A stretch of 64,000 nucleotides of DNA. Source: Loktanella gaetbuli. Lineage in GTDB: Bacteria > Pseudomonadota > Alphaproteobacteria > Rhodobacterales > Rhodobacteraceae. The position numbers were made by a program, and so were the translations under genes. Position 1 is the first letter of the stretch. The number at the start of each line of letters is the position of its first letter. Of the stretch, positions 36,015 to 45,184 are shown one piece after another. The notes beneath the pieces are model-generated. The model ran no database searches and was not told where the DNA came from. It saw only the letters and a list, made by a program, of their open reading frames with translations. The stretch lies in the NCBI RefSeq assembly GCF_020531945.1, contig NZ_JAJATZ010000006.1, positions 62,001 to 126,000 of the forward strand. The letters run 5' to 3'.

Positions 36015-36803
36015 ATGACCAACCCCGATTCCACGACAGACGATCACCTGCCCCTCACCGCCGAGGTCGAGGACCGTATTCGCGCCTTGGCGCACCGCCA
36101 GCGCCGGGCCAATGGCCTGATGATGCGGGCGATCAATTTCGTGGGCGGGCAGGTGGATGATACGCTCAAACTGTTGCCTGCCGGCGCGCGCGGCCAGATC
36201 GACACCGCCGTGCGCGCGGCATTGGAACGCAGTTTCGACATTGCCGCCAGATCACGCGAAGGGGCCGCCGGTCAGGCCGTCCAATCCGATGCCGCCCACA
36301 AGGCGATGGCGACCCTGTCCGGGGCCATCGGCGGCTTTGGCGGGTTGCCCACGGCGCTGGCGGAACTGCCCGTGGCCACCACGATGATCTTTCGTGCGGT
36401 GCAGGGTGTCGCGGCGCAGTACGGCGAGGACCCGACCAGCATGCAGACCCGCATGGATTGTCTGGCTGTCTTTGGTGCCGGCAGCGCCCAGGGCGAAAGC
36501 ATCGACACCGCCTTTATCGGGGCGCGGCTGGGGCTGACGGGGGCCGCGGTGCATGGCCTGATCGGGCGCGTCGCCCCGCGTTTCGCGACCCTGCTGACGC
36601 AGAAACTGGCGACACAGGCCGTCCCGATCCTGGGGGCTGCCGCCGGGGCCGGGACCAATTACGCCTTTACCCAGTATTTCGTCGAAATGGCCCATGTGCA
36701 TTTCGGCCTGCGTCAACTGTCGCGCCGCCACGGCGAAGACGCGGTGCTGACCCTGTTTCACGCCACGCTCAGCGACGTGCGCCCACCCGCCAAAACCGCC
36801 TAA
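36015..36803 (+). CDS. EcsC-family protein
   Basis: 262 residues of the EcsC family, named for a Bacillus ABC-transporter-linked protein but of unknown activity. Conserved elements: RQRRANGLMMRAINFVGGQV, GAIGGFGGLPTALAELPVAT and the glycine-rich GAAAGAGTNYAFTQYF. Small hydrophobic helices in the middle may be amphipathic or membrane associated. The last 4 bp overlap the ptsP stop on the other strand. No function is assigned. Confidence 0.82.
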   Translation: MTNPDSTTDDHLPLTAEVEDRIRALAHRQRRANGLMMRAINFVGGQVDDTLKLLPAGARGQIDTAVRAALERSFDIAARSREGAAGQAVQSDAAHKAMATLSGAIGGFGGLPTALAELPVATTMIFRAVQGVAAQYGEDPTSMQTRMDCLAVFGAGSAQGESIDTAFIGARLGLTGAAVHGLIGRVAPRFATLLTQKLATQAVPILGAAAGAGTNYAFTQYFVEMAHVHFGLRQLSRRHGEDAVLTLFHATLSDVRPPAKTA

Positions 36804-39043
36804 AGCCGGCTTTTCAGATAGCCGCTGACGGCGTCGCGCGCGGACAGATCACCCTTGGCCCAGGCGTCGTCCATGACGGCCCGCACCTCGTTCAGATCGA
36901 CACGGCGCAGCAGGTGTTTCACGGGGCCGACCGATGCAGGCCGCATCGACAGGGACCGGAATCCGCAAGCCGCAAGGCAGATCGCCTCCAGCGGGCGGCC
37001 CGCATCCTCGCCGCAGAACGACAGGTGGGTGCCCGCATCGGCGCAGCGTTTGACGACCATTTGCAGGAACGTCAGGAAACTGTGGTTCAGCGTATCATAG
37101 CGACGCCGCACCCGTTCGTTTTCGCGGTCAGCGGCATAGAAAAACTGTTTCAGGTCGTTGCCACCGACCGAGATGAAATCGACCTCCTGGAAAAACGCAT
37201 CCGGGGCGAACCCCAGCGACGGCGTTTCCAGCATGGCGCCCACGTTCAGCGGCGCGGGCAGGGGGTTGCCCAGGATTTTTTCGCGGGCCAGAACCTTGTC
37301 CAGTTCGGCGCGTGCGGCGCGGTATTCCGACAGCAGCGTGATGAACGGGAACATGACCGTCAGCGGCCCGCCGTTTGCGGCCCGCACCAGCGCCTGTAGC
37401 TGCATCCGCAGGATGCCCGGCTTGTCCAGACCGACCCGGATCGCACGCCAGCCCATCGCTGGGTTGGGCTCGTCGTTGGGTTTCATGTAGGGCAGGACCT
37501 TGTCCGACCCGATATCCAGCGTCCGGAATGCAATCGGTTTGCCACCCGAGGCCTTCATCACCCGCGCATACAGCGCCGACAGCTCTGACCGCTTGGGCAT
37601 GTGGCTGCGGATCAGGAATTGCAGCTCCGTGCGAAACAGACCCACACCCAAGGCACCCGACCCTTCGAGTGACGGCAGGTCCGCGAGCAGGCCCGCGTTC
37701 ATGTAGAGCCCCAGTTTCGTGCCGCATTGCGTCAGCGCCGGTTCGTCCCGGATCGACGCATAGCGTTCCTGCGCGCGCGTCTGCATCGCCAGCTTGTCGC
37801 GGAACGCGGCGTGCACGGCTTCGTCAGGGCGCAGGTGCACGACGCCCTGATCGCCGTCCACCAGAATTGGGTCGCCGTTCAGCGCCTCGGTGGTGATGCC
37901 CTTGGCGTTGATGACCAGCGGGATCGCCCAGGCGCGCGCCACGACGGTTGCATGGCTGCCGACAGAGCCTTCTTCCAGCACGATGCCGCGCAGTTTCTTG
38001 CCGTAGTCCAGCAGCTCTCCGGGGCCGATATTGCGCGCCACAAGGATCGGATTGTCCGGCATGTCGGCACCCGTGTCCTTGCCCTGTCCCGTCAGGATGC
38101 GCAGCAGGCGGTTCGACAGGTCGTCCAGATCGTTCAGCCGTTCGCGCATATAGGCGTCGCCGGCCTGGTTCAGCCGCGTGCGGGCCAGCGATTGTTCCTT
38201 TTCCACCGCGGCCTCGGCGGTCAGACCGTTGCTGATGTCGGCTTCCATCCGTCGCATCCAGCTGCGCGAATTGGCGAACATGCGGTAGGCCTCGAAAATC
38301 TCCAACTGGTCAGTGGTCATTTGCCGACTGCCCGACAACAGCGCATCGACCGAGGACCGCAGTTCCTCGACCGCGTCGCGCAGACGCTGCAATTCCAGAT
38401 CGGGATCGTCCGAGATCGGGTTGGTGACCACGACCCGTGCCTCGTGCAGGAACACATTGCCCGACGACGCGCCCTCTTGTGCGATCGACCCGCGGAACAG
38501 CACCGGGTTCTGGTGCCGTGCGGACAGGGCCGCACCTTCACCGATGAATGCGCCCAGTTCGGTCATCTCGGCCAGCACCATGGCCACGACTTCCAGCGCG
38601 TAAACCTCGTCGGCACTGAATTCGCGGGCGTCCTTGGATTGCACGACCAGCACGCCCAGCGCATCGCCCAGCCGCTGAATGGGCACGCCGCAGAACGACG
38701 AATACCGTTCTTCGCCGGTTTCGGGCATATAGCGGAAACCGCGCGCGCTGGGGGCGTCGGCGGCATTGATGACCCGCCGGGTCCGCGCCACGCGACCGAC
38801 CAGACCCTCGCCCAGCCGCAGCCGGGTCTTGTGCACGGATTCCTCGGCCAGACCCTGTGTGGCGCACAGTTCCAGTGTCTCGTTGTCCCGGAACAGATAG
38901 ATCGAACAGACCTCGGTCTGCATCGAACTGGCGATCAGACCAACGATCTTGTCCAGCCGTTCCTGTCCCTCGCCACCCTCGGCCAGCGCATGACGCAACC
39001 GTTCCAGCAGCTTGCGGCTCTCTGATTCAACGCGCTCCGGCAT
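36800..39043 (-). CDS. ptsP: Phosphoenolpyruvate-protein phosphotransferase PtsP (EI-Ntr)
   Basis: 747-residue enzyme I of the nitrogen-related PTS, which phosphorylates NPr from PEP and feeds regulatory phosphorelays. N-terminal GAF domain (about 20-160: TEVCSIYLFRDNETLELC), EI N-domain with active His in GSVGSHATVVARA, and C-terminal PEP-utilising TIM barrel (FRTELQFLIR, GGNDLKQFFYAAD, LSFCGEDAG). The GAF domain senses amino-nitrogen signals in relatives. ATG 39043 is favoured over one five codons upstream. Proximity to lysC is usual in Rhodobacterales. Confidence 0.94.
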   Translation of the reverse strand: MPERVESESRKLLERLRHALAEGGEGQERLDKIVGLIASSMQTEVCSIYLFRDNETLELCATQGLAEESVHKTRLRLGEGLVGRVARTRRVINAADAPSARGFRYMPETGEERYSSFCGVPIQRLGDALGVLVVQSKDAREFSADEVYALEVVAMVLAEMTELGAFIGEGAALSARHQNPVLFRGSIAQEGASSGNVFLHEARVVVTNPISDDPDLELQRLRDAVEELRSSVDALLSGSRQMTTDQLEIFEAYRMFANSRSWMRRMEADISNGLTAEAAVEKEQSLARTRLNQAGDAYMRERLNDLDDLSNRLLRILTGQGKDTGADMPDNPILVARNIGPGELLDYGKKLRGIVLEEGSVGSHATVVARAWAIPLVINAKGITTEALNGDPILVDGDQGVVHLRPDEAVHAAFRDKLAMQTRAQERYASIRDEPALTQCGTKLGLYMNAGLLADLPSLEGSGALGVGLFRTELQFLIRSHMPKRSELSALYARVMKASGGKPIAFRTLDIGSDKVLPYMKPNDEPNPAMGWRAIRVGLDKPGILRMQLQALVRAANGGPLTVMFPFITLLSEYRAARAELDKVLAREKILGNPLPAPLNVGAMLETPSLGFAPDAFFQEVDFISVGGNDLKQFFYAADRENERVRRRYDTLNHSFLTFLQMVVKRCADAGTHLSFCGEDAGRPLEAICLAACGFRSLSMRPASVGPVKHLLRRVDLNEVRAVMDDAWAKGDLSARDAVSGYLKSRL

Positions 39044-39179
39044 GCAGCCCCCAAACAAATTCGGACCACCTATAGGCGATTGCGTGGGGGCGGGGGAAGG
39101 TCAAAGGTCCGGTGCATCCAGTCTGTGCCAGCGCTTTGGGCGAATCCGTCCGTCGGGGAACGGTGAACGGGCATTTGTA

Positions 39180-40004
39180 TCATCGTGGATTGCGCGACTG
39201 CATCCACAGCCAGGGCGTCGGGCCAATGCGCCATTCCCAAAGGCACAACAGACGATCAAGGTCGGACAGCTGTTCCATCCAGTCGGGCAGGGCGGCCGTG
39301 TCAGCGCTGCGCCCGATCCGCTGCACGCTGTGGGTCCGGGCAAAACGCTGCGTCATCTCGTCCGACAGGCCGGGGGTGAAACAATCGTGCACCTCGACCA
39401 GGATATCGGCATGGGTCAGCGCCGGGGCCCGTGCGGGGTCCAGCAGCACCGCCTCGGCCCCTTCTATATCGCACAGGATCAGCGTGCGCTGGTCTGCACA
39501 GACCGCAAGATCGGCATGGTCCAGCGTGCCATGAACCGTGACCCGCCCGTCGACCCCGTTGCGACGGGCCAGCGCCGCGCAGGCGGCCCGTGCACCTGGA
39601 TTGCTGTCGCAGGCCATGACCCGCGTATCCGGCATCTGCCGCGCAAGGCCTATGGCGTAATAACCCTCTGCACAGCCCACATCGACGACCAGCGGATAGG
39701 ACTGTGCGATGATCTGCTCGAAAACCGGTGCAAGCGATGCCTCGTAGCACCCGATCAACCGCGCCACGCCTGCGCCTTCGGTTGCTTGGGTGTCATAGAT
39801 CAGACCCTCGAACGGACCGGACAGCACGTTGCATCCCTCACGGGCAGTCAGCGTGTTCTGGATCAACCTTGCGCGCCATTTCGCCAGATGCCGCAGTGCC
39901 TGCTCCAGCCGTCCTGCGTCAGGCACCCCCTCCAGCAACGCCAGCACGTCACGGGTGACCGCCTGCGTCAGCGCGCTGGGTTTTTCCGATCGGCCGTTCG
40001 GCAT
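39180..40004 (-). CDS. SAM-dependent methyltransferase-like protein
   Basis: 274 residues. A class I methyltransferase motif I is visible, YPLVVDVGCAEGYYAIGLA, with an acidic motif II (RVMACDSNPGARAACAAL) and TLILCDIEGAEAVLLD, so it should bind S-adenosylmethionine. The N-terminal ~110 residues (helical, including EQALRHLAKWRARLIQNTL) are not part of that fold. The IEGAE segment resembles FkbM-like methyltransferases. The substrate is unknown. It lies between lysC and ptsP but is cut off from lysC by a strong terminator, so it has its own expression. Confidence 0.75.
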   Translation of the reverse strand: MPNGRSEKPSALTQAVTRDVLALLEGVPDAGRLEQALRHLAKWRARLIQNTLTAREGCNVLSGPFEGLIYDTQATEGAGVARLIGCYEASLAPVFEQIIAQSYPLVVDVGCAEGYYAIGLARQMPDTRVMACDSNPGARAACAALARRNGVDGRVTVHGTLDHADLAVCADQRTLILCDIEGAEAVLLDPARAPALTHADILVEVHDCFTPGLSDEMTQRFARTHSVQRIGRSADTAALPDWMEQLSDLDRLLCLWEWRIGPTPWLWMQSRNPR

Positions 40005-40070
40005 GCCGCCCCCCGCCTGCTACTGATCCGTTTTGCGGCAGCGTCGCTGATCACACGGCGCGAAGCAAAG

Positions 40071-40104
40071 AAAAACGCGCCGCGATCTCCCGATCGCGAC
40101 GCGT
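40071..40104 (-). terminator. Rho-independent terminator after lysC
   Basis: Minus-strand stem ACGCGTCGCGATC, loop GGGA, GATCGCGGCGCGT, then TTTTC: 13 bp with one G-U pair and a T-run, 26 bp after the lysC stop. One of the clearest terminators in the window. Confidence 0.88.
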
Positions 40105-40129
40105 CATCTGCAAATCCGGCGCTGATGGA

Positions 40130-41368
40130 TCAGGCTGCTTTTTCCAGCTCGAACGCATCGTGCAGCGCCTGCACGGCCAGTTCCATGTATTTGCGGTCGA
40201 TCAGCACGCTGACCTTGATTTCCGAGGTCGTGATGACCTTGATGTTGATGCCTTCGTCACGCAGCGTTGCGAACATCTTGGCGGCGACACCGGCGTGGGA
40301 CCGCATGCCGATGCCCACGATACTGACCTTGGCGACGCCTTCGTCGGCGACCAGATCATGGAAATTGATCGACCCTGACGCCTTGGCGTCTTCCATCGCC
40401 TTTTGCGCACGTTTCACCTGGTCAAAGGGACAAGAGAACGTCATGTCCGTGCGCCCTTCCTCCGAGATGTTCTGCACGATCATGTCGACGTTCACACCGG
40501 CATCAGCCAGCGGGCCAAAGATGGCGGCGGCGATGCCGGGGCGGTCAGCGACCGAAATCAGGGTCATCTTTGCCTCGTCACGGGAATAGGCCACACCGGC
40601 CACGACGTTGTTTTCCATGATGTCCTCCTCGGCGCACACCAGCGTGCCCGCTTGATCTGATGGTTCCTCGAAACTGGACAGCACCCGCAGTTTCACGCGG
40701 TAGCGCATCGCTAGTTCGACCGAACGGGTCTGCAACACCTTGGCCCCCAGGGATGCCAGTTCCAGCATCTCCTCGAACGCGATGCGGTCCAGTTTGCGCG
40801 CCTTGCTCGTGATGCGCGGGTCGGTGGTATAGACGCCGTCTACGTCCGTGTAGATATCGCAGCGTTCCGCACCAAATGCGGCGGCAAATGCGACAGCAGT
40901 GGTGTCCGACCCGCCACGCCCCAGTGTGGTGATCCGGCCCTCGGGGCTGATCCCCTGAAACCCTGCGACGACCGCGACCTTCATGCCGTCGGCGAATTTC
41001 GCCTCGATGTTGTCGGTCGGGATTGCCTCGATCCGGGCGTTGGCGTGCGCGGATGTGGTCTGCACCGGCACCTGCCAGCCCTGCCACGACCGTGCGGGAA
41101 TATCCATTTCCTGCAACCGCAGCGCCATCAGACCGGCGGTGACGTTTTCGCCCGACGACACGACCGCATCGTATTCACGTGCGTCATACAGTGGCGAGGT
41201 TTCGTTGACCCAGCCCACCAGTTCGTTCGTCTTGCCCGACATGGCCGATACAACGACGATCACGTTATAGCCATTGGCCACCTCGAGTGCCACGCGTTTG
41301 GACGCCCGCGCGATGCGGTCGAGGTTCGCGACCGAAGTGCCGCCGAATTTCATCACGAGGGTGGGCAT
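40130..41368 (-). CDS. lysC: Aspartate kinase
   Basis: 412-residue first enzyme of the aspartate family (Lys, Thr, Met). Kinase motif MKFGGTSVANLDRI at the N-terminus, GRGGSDTTAVAFAAA, DVDGVYTTDPR, and two C-terminal ACT domains that give feedback control (MTLISVADRPGIAAAIFGPL and VSIVGIGMRSHAGVAAKMF). ATG 41368 (MPTLVMKFGG) is the family start; 19 codons upstream are spurious. Its product pathway is completed by thrC at 26.8 kb. Confidence 0.96.
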   Translation of the reverse strand: MPTLVMKFGGTSVANLDRIARASKRVALEVANGYNVIVVVSAMSGKTNELVGWVNETSPLYDAREYDAVVSSGENVTAGLMALRLQEMDIPARSWQGWQVPVQTTSAHANARIEAIPTDNIEAKFADGMKVAVVAGFQGISPEGRITTLGRGGSDTTAVAFAAAFGAERCDIYTDVDGVYTTDPRITSKARKLDRIAFEEMLELASLGAKVLQTRSVELAMRYRVKLRVLSSFEEPSDQAGTLVCAEEDIMENNVVAGVAYSRDEAKMTLISVADRPGIAAAIFGPLADAGVNVDMIVQNISEEGRTDMTFSCPFDQVKRAQKAMEDAKASGSINFHDLVADEGVAKVSIVGIGMRSHAGVAAKMFATLRDEGINIKVITTSEIKVSVLIDRKYMELAVQALHDAFELEKAA

Positions 41369-41437
41369 GATTGGTCCCCATTCTGTTCCGACAGGCGCTT
41401 TAAGCCAGCACCGGCCCAAGGGCAATGCGTATCGCCG

Positions 41438-42085
41438 TCAAAGCGGGTGGGTTTGGCCGTCCCAGGTCAGAAATTCGCCCGTTGTGTCCAGCGACAGCGC
41501 GGCAAATCGTCTGATCAACCCGGTAGCGGATTCCTCTGGTGTGATTGCCGCCGTGGCCCCGCCCATGTCTGTCTGCACCCAACCGGGGTGATAGATGCCG
41601 ACGGCGATCCCCTCGGGGGCCAGGTCATGCGCCAGATTGCGCCCCAGGTTCAGCGCCGCCGCCTTGGACGCGCGGTAGGCATAGCGGTCCCCGGTGGCCA
41701 GCGTGTTTGAACCCAGTTGCGACGAAATGATCGCGATTTTGCCGCCCGCCCGGCGCAGATGCGGCAGCACGGCCTGCACCGTCAGAAAGACACCCATGAC
41801 ATTCACCGCAAAGGACTGCGCCCAGATGTCAGGCCTATATCCGTGATCCAGCGCCTCGTCGCCGTCCAGCAGCACGCCCGCGTTGCACACCAGCAGATCC
41901 AGCCCACGGTCACCCAGCGTGCCCGCCAGATCGCACTGGCTGTCCGGTTCGGTCACGTCCAGCTGCAGGAACGGTCCGTTTGCTGCGTCGCGATGCGTGC
42001 CCAGAACATCCCGCCCGTCTGCCAGCATGGCATCCAGCAAGGCACGTCCGATGCCGCGATTGGCCCCCGTGATCAATGTGGTCAT
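41438..42085 (-). CDS. Short-chain dehydrogenase/reductase
   Basis: 215 residues of the classical SDR fold. NAD(P) motif LITGANRGIGRALLDAM, the NAG-like segment LLVCNAGVLLDGDEAL, and the catalytic YRASKAAALNLGRN (Tyr-x3-Lys) with an upstream Ser in IAIISSQLGS. The substrate is not known; a C-factor-like SDR group has this length. Ten bp separate it from the DUF1178 gene upstream, so they probably form one transcript. Confidence 0.87.
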   Translation of the reverse strand: MTTLITGANRGIGRALLDAMLADGRDVLGTHRDAANGPFLQLDVTEPDSQCDLAGTLGDRGLDLLVCNAGVLLDGDEALDHGYRPDIWAQSFAVNVMGVFLTVQAVLPHLRRAGGKIAIISSQLGSNTLATGDRYAYRASKAAALNLGRNLAHDLAPEGIAVGIYHPGWVQTDMGGATAAITPEESATGLIRRFAALSLDTTGEFLTWDGQTHPL

Positions 42086-42095
42086 GGCTGTCTCC

Positions 42096-42482
42096 CTAGT
42101 TCGTGGTTTTGCGCGACCGGAACGGCAGCGGCAGGACCGGCACCTCGTCTGCGATCAATGCGCGGACCTCTTCACCCGTCGCCTCGCCGTAGATAGGGCG
42201 TTCGGGGGCGCTGCCGTCGTGTTGCGCACGGGCTTCCTTGGCGAATGATCCACCGACATAGGTCGCCGTGCTCTCGACATGTTTGCGCAGCTTTTCCAGC
42301 GGGGCAGGGTCACTGATCTTGGCTTGCACCTTGGGCGCCATCAGCGCCTTTTTGACGCGGGTCGATCCACAGGTCGCACAGGACAGATGCCCGGAACTGG
42401 ACAGGCTGTCATAGGCCTGCGCATTGGCAAACCAACTGTCAAAGCTGTGGTCATTGTCGCATATCAGACTGTAACGGATCAC
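42096..42482 (-). CDS. DUF1178 family protein
   Basis: 128 residues from GTG 42482, or 138 from ATG 42512. DUF1178 proteins begin M-I-R-Y-x-L-x-C, and GTG-ATC-CGT here gives exactly IRYSLICDNDHSFDSWF with AAGGGA 8 nt upstream, so I prefer it. Two CxxC-like zinc or iron-binding positions are present (LICDNDHSF, SCATCGSTRVKKALM). The family is conserved in alphaproteobacteria and its function is unknown. It may share a transcript with the SDR gene. Confidence 0.78.
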   Translation of the reverse strand: MIRYSLICDNDHSFDSWFANAQAYDSLSSSGHLSCATCGSTRVKKALMAPKVQAKISDPAPLEKLRKHVESTATYVGGSFAKEARAQHDGSAPERPIYGEATGEEVRALIADEVPVLPLPFRSRKTTN

Positions 42483-42590
42483 CGGCGCGGTCCCTTGTGT
42501 GATGACATTCATCTAAGCCGTCCGGCGTCGCATGCAAATGCCTGTCGTGCGATGGTGGCGATCCGGTCTGTCGCCACTAGGTAACAGGCC

Positions 42591-43712
42591 ATGCACCAAC
42601 CAGTCTTCATCGGGTCCGAGATCTACCGCCATTCGTCCTACGGACCGTTCCACCCGCTGCGGGTGCCGCGCGTGTCCACGGTGATGGACATGTGCCGCGC
42701 AATGGGGTGGTTGCCCGCCGATCAATACCTGAACTCTCCGCGCGCCAAACCCGCCGCCTTGCTGTCCTTTCATACGCCCGAATACATCGCAGCCCTGCAA
42801 CGGGCCGAGGCCGACCAATCCGTCACCGATGCTGTCCGCGCCCGTCATGCGCTGGGCACATCCAACAACCCGGTATTCCCCGAAATGTGGCGCAGGCCCG
42901 CCACCTCTGCCGGGGCCGCCATGCTGGCCGGAGAGCTGTTGCGCGACGGCGGCACCGTGTTCACGCCCGCAGGCGGCACGCACCACGGGTTTCCCGACCG
43001 GGCGGGCGGGTTCTGCTATCTCAACGATCCGGTGCTGGGCATCCAATCGGTCCGGCGCAGCGGCGCGCGCCGGGTCGCCTATATCGACATCGACGCACAT
43101 CACTGCGACGGGGTCGACCATGCATTCCGCGATGACCCCGACACGCTGCTGATTTCCACGCACGAGGATGGTCGCTGGCCGCGCACCGGCGCGCTGGACG
43201 ATACGGGCGCGGGCAATCTGTTCAACGTCCCCCTGCCGCGCGGCGCGCGCGACGACGACATGGCATTGGTGCGCGACGCCGTCATTCTGCCCGCGCTGAC
43301 CGCATTCCGCCCCGACGCCATCGTCCTGCAATGCGGGGCCGACGCGGTGGACGAGGACCCGCAATCGCGCCTGTCGCTGTCGAACAACGCGCATTGGGAC
43401 GTGTTGCGGGCGATCAAACCACTTGCGCCGCGTCTTATGGTGCTGGGCGGCGGTGGCTACAACCCGTGGTCGGTTGGCCGGCTATGGACAGGGAATTGGG
43501 CGATCCTGAATGGTCACGCCATCCCCGACACCCTGCCAATCGCGGCGCAAAACGTCCTGTCCGCCTTGCGGTGGGAAGGGCAGCGCAGGGTCAAGGTGCC
43601 GCCGGACCACTGGATCACCACGCTGCGCGACGCACCGCGTCATGCGCCGGTTCACACCCAAACCCGCGATGCCGTAGCGCTGCTGACCGGGCGGCTACGG
43701 GCTTGGGCGTGA
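42591..43712 (+). CDS. Histone deacetylase-fold protein (AcuC-like)
   Basis: 373 residues of the arginase/deacetylase fold. Active-site elements: GGTHHGFPDRAGGFCYLND (His-His pair), YIDIDAHHCDGVDHAF (zinc-binding Asp and His) and VLQCGADAVDED. The usual HHGDG is HHCDG here. Bacterial members deacetylate acetyl-CoA synthetase (AcuC), acetylpolyamines or other amides; no acetyl-CoA synthetase gene adjoins, so the substrate is open. It begins divergent from the DUF1178 gene and ends 42 bp before modA. Confidence 0.88.
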   Translation: MHQPVFIGSEIYRHSSYGPFHPLRVPRVSTVMDMCRAMGWLPADQYLNSPRAKPAALLSFHTPEYIAALQRAEADQSVTDAVRARHALGTSNNPVFPEMWRRPATSAGAAMLAGELLRDGGTVFTPAGGTHHGFPDRAGGFCYLNDPVLGIQSVRRSGARRVAYIDIDAHHCDGVDHAFRDDPDTLLISTHEDGRWPRTGALDDTGAGNLFNVPLPRGARDDDMALVRDAVILPALTAFRPDAIVLQCGADAVDEDPQSRLSLSNNAHWDVLRAIKPLAPRLMVLGGGGYNPWSVGRLWTGNWAILNGHAIPDTLPIAAQNVLSALRWEGQRRVKVPPDHWITTLRDAPRHAPVHTQTRDAVALLTGRLRAWA

Positions 43713-43754
43713 TGCCACCTTGCCCCCGCGCCGGACAGACAGGATAGTCGCCGC

Positions 43755-44492
43755 ATGAAATACATCTTTGCCTTGCTCCTGTCGCTTCTGCCCGGCCTGA
43801 CCGCGGCGCAGGGTGTCACAGTCTTTGCCGCCGCCAGCCTCAAGGAGCCGCTGGACCAGATCGCCCTGACCCAGCCGGATGTGACAGTGACCTACGCAGG
43901 CAGCGGCACGCTGGCGCGGCAGGTCATGGCGGGCGCGCCAGCCGATCTGGTGGTCCTTGCCCATCCCGACTGGATGGACGCGCTGGAACAGGACGACGCG
44001 CTGTTGCCCGGCAGCCGCGTGGACCTGCTGTCGAACGAAATCGTCCTTGTCGCGCCACAAGAAACGCCTGCACTGGACCTGACCCCCGGCGCGTTGACCG
44101 ATGCCCTCGGCCCCGATGGACGCCTTGCCATTGGCCTCACGGCATCGGTTCCGGCAGGGATCTACGGACGTCAGGCACTCATATCGCTCGACCTCTGGGA
44201 CGCCGTTTCAAACCGCCTTGCCGAAACCGATTCCGTGCGCAGCGCGCTGGCCCTCGTCGCACGCGGAGAGGCACCACTCGGCCTCGTCTATGCCACGGAT
44301 GCGCGGGTTGAACCGACGCTCAAGGTGGTCGCCCGTTTCCCGCAAGGTAGCCACGCACCGATCCTGTATCAGGCCGCGGTTGTCCGGGGTGAAAACGAGG
44401 ATGCAGCACAGGCTCTCTTGCTTGCGTTGCAGTCACCCCAGGGTCTGACCGCCTTTGTCGGGGCCGGGTTCCTGCCCGCGGGCCAGCCGTGA
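43755..44492 (+). CDS. modA: Molybdate ABC transporter substrate-binding protein
   Basis: 245-residue periplasmic protein that binds molybdate or tungstate. Signal peptide MKYIFALLLSLLPGLTAAQ, then the ModA core GVTVFAAASLKEPLDQIA and SGTLARQVMAGAPADLVV, ending GFLPAGQP. It overlaps modB by 4 bp. No Mo-responsive ModE site or Moco riboswitch was recognised in the 42 bp upstream. Confidence 0.94.
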   Translation: MKYIFALLLSLLPGLTAAQGVTVFAAASLKEPLDQIALTQPDVTVTYAGSGTLARQVMAGAPADLVVLAHPDWMDALEQDDALLPGSRVDLLSNEIVLVAPQETPALDLTPGALTDALGPDGRLAIGLTASVPAGIYGRQALISLDLWDAVSNRLAETDSVRSALALVARGEAPLGLVYATDARVEPTLKVVARFPQGSHAPILYQAAVVRGENEDAAQALLLALQSPQGLTAFVGAGFLPAGQP

Positions 44493-45184
44493 CGCTGGGC
44501 CTTGATCCAGCCACCTGGGGGGCTGTCCTGCTGTCACTGCGCATCGCCGCAGTTGCCACACTATGCAGCCTGCCGCTGGCCATCGCCGTCGCATGGTTGC
44601 TGGCGCGCAAACAATTCTGGGGGCGGGGCCTGCTGAACGGGCTGGTGCATCTGCCGCTGGTGCTGCCGCCCGTCGTCACGGGCTATCTGCTGCTGATCCT
44701 GTTCGGCACCCAGGGCCCCATCGGCGGCTGGTTGCGCGACACGCTGGGCGTCACGCTGGCATTCCGCTGGACGGGGGCCGCACTCGCCGCTGCAATCATG
44801 GCGTTTCCCTTGGTGGTCCGCGCGATCCGTTTAGGGTTCGACGCCGTCGATCCCGGGCTCGAGGATGCCGCCGCGACCCTCGGCGCCAGCCGCACCCGCA
44901 TTTTCGCAACCGTAACCCTGCCGCTGATCGGTCCGGCCGTGCTGGCAGGGGCGGTGCTGGGCTTTGCCAAGGCGCTGGGCGAATTCGGTGCCACCATCAC
45001 ATTCGTCGCCGCGATCCCCGGCCAGACGCAAACAATCCCGACGGCGATCTACGGGCTGTTGCAGGTGCCGGGCAGCGATGGGGCTGTGGCGGTTCTGGTG
45101 ACCATCTCCATCGTTCTGGCGCTGGGCACATTGGCGCTGGCCGAGGCGCTGTCGCGCCGGATGCAGCGGCGGATCAGAGGATGA
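44489..45184 (+). CDS. modB: Molybdate ABC transporter permease
   Basis: 231-residue inner-membrane permease starting at GTG 44489 (overlap with modA). Membrane helices from about residue 15; the ABC-interaction EAA motif is EDAAATLGASRTRIFATV, followed by GFAKALGEFGATITF. It overlaps modC by 4 bp. Length and sequence are typical. Confidence 0.94.
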   Translation: MTLGLDPATWGAVLLSLRIAAVATLCSLPLAIAVAWLLARKQFWGRGLLNGLVHLPLVLPPVVTGYLLLILFGTQGPIGGWLRDTLGVTLAFRWTGAALAAAIMAFPLVVRAIRLGFDAVDPGLEDAAATLGASRTRIFATVTLPLIGPAVLAGAVLGFAKALGEFGATITFVAAIPGQTQTIPTAIYGLLQVPGSDGAVAVLVTISIVLALGTLALAEALSRRMQRRIRG

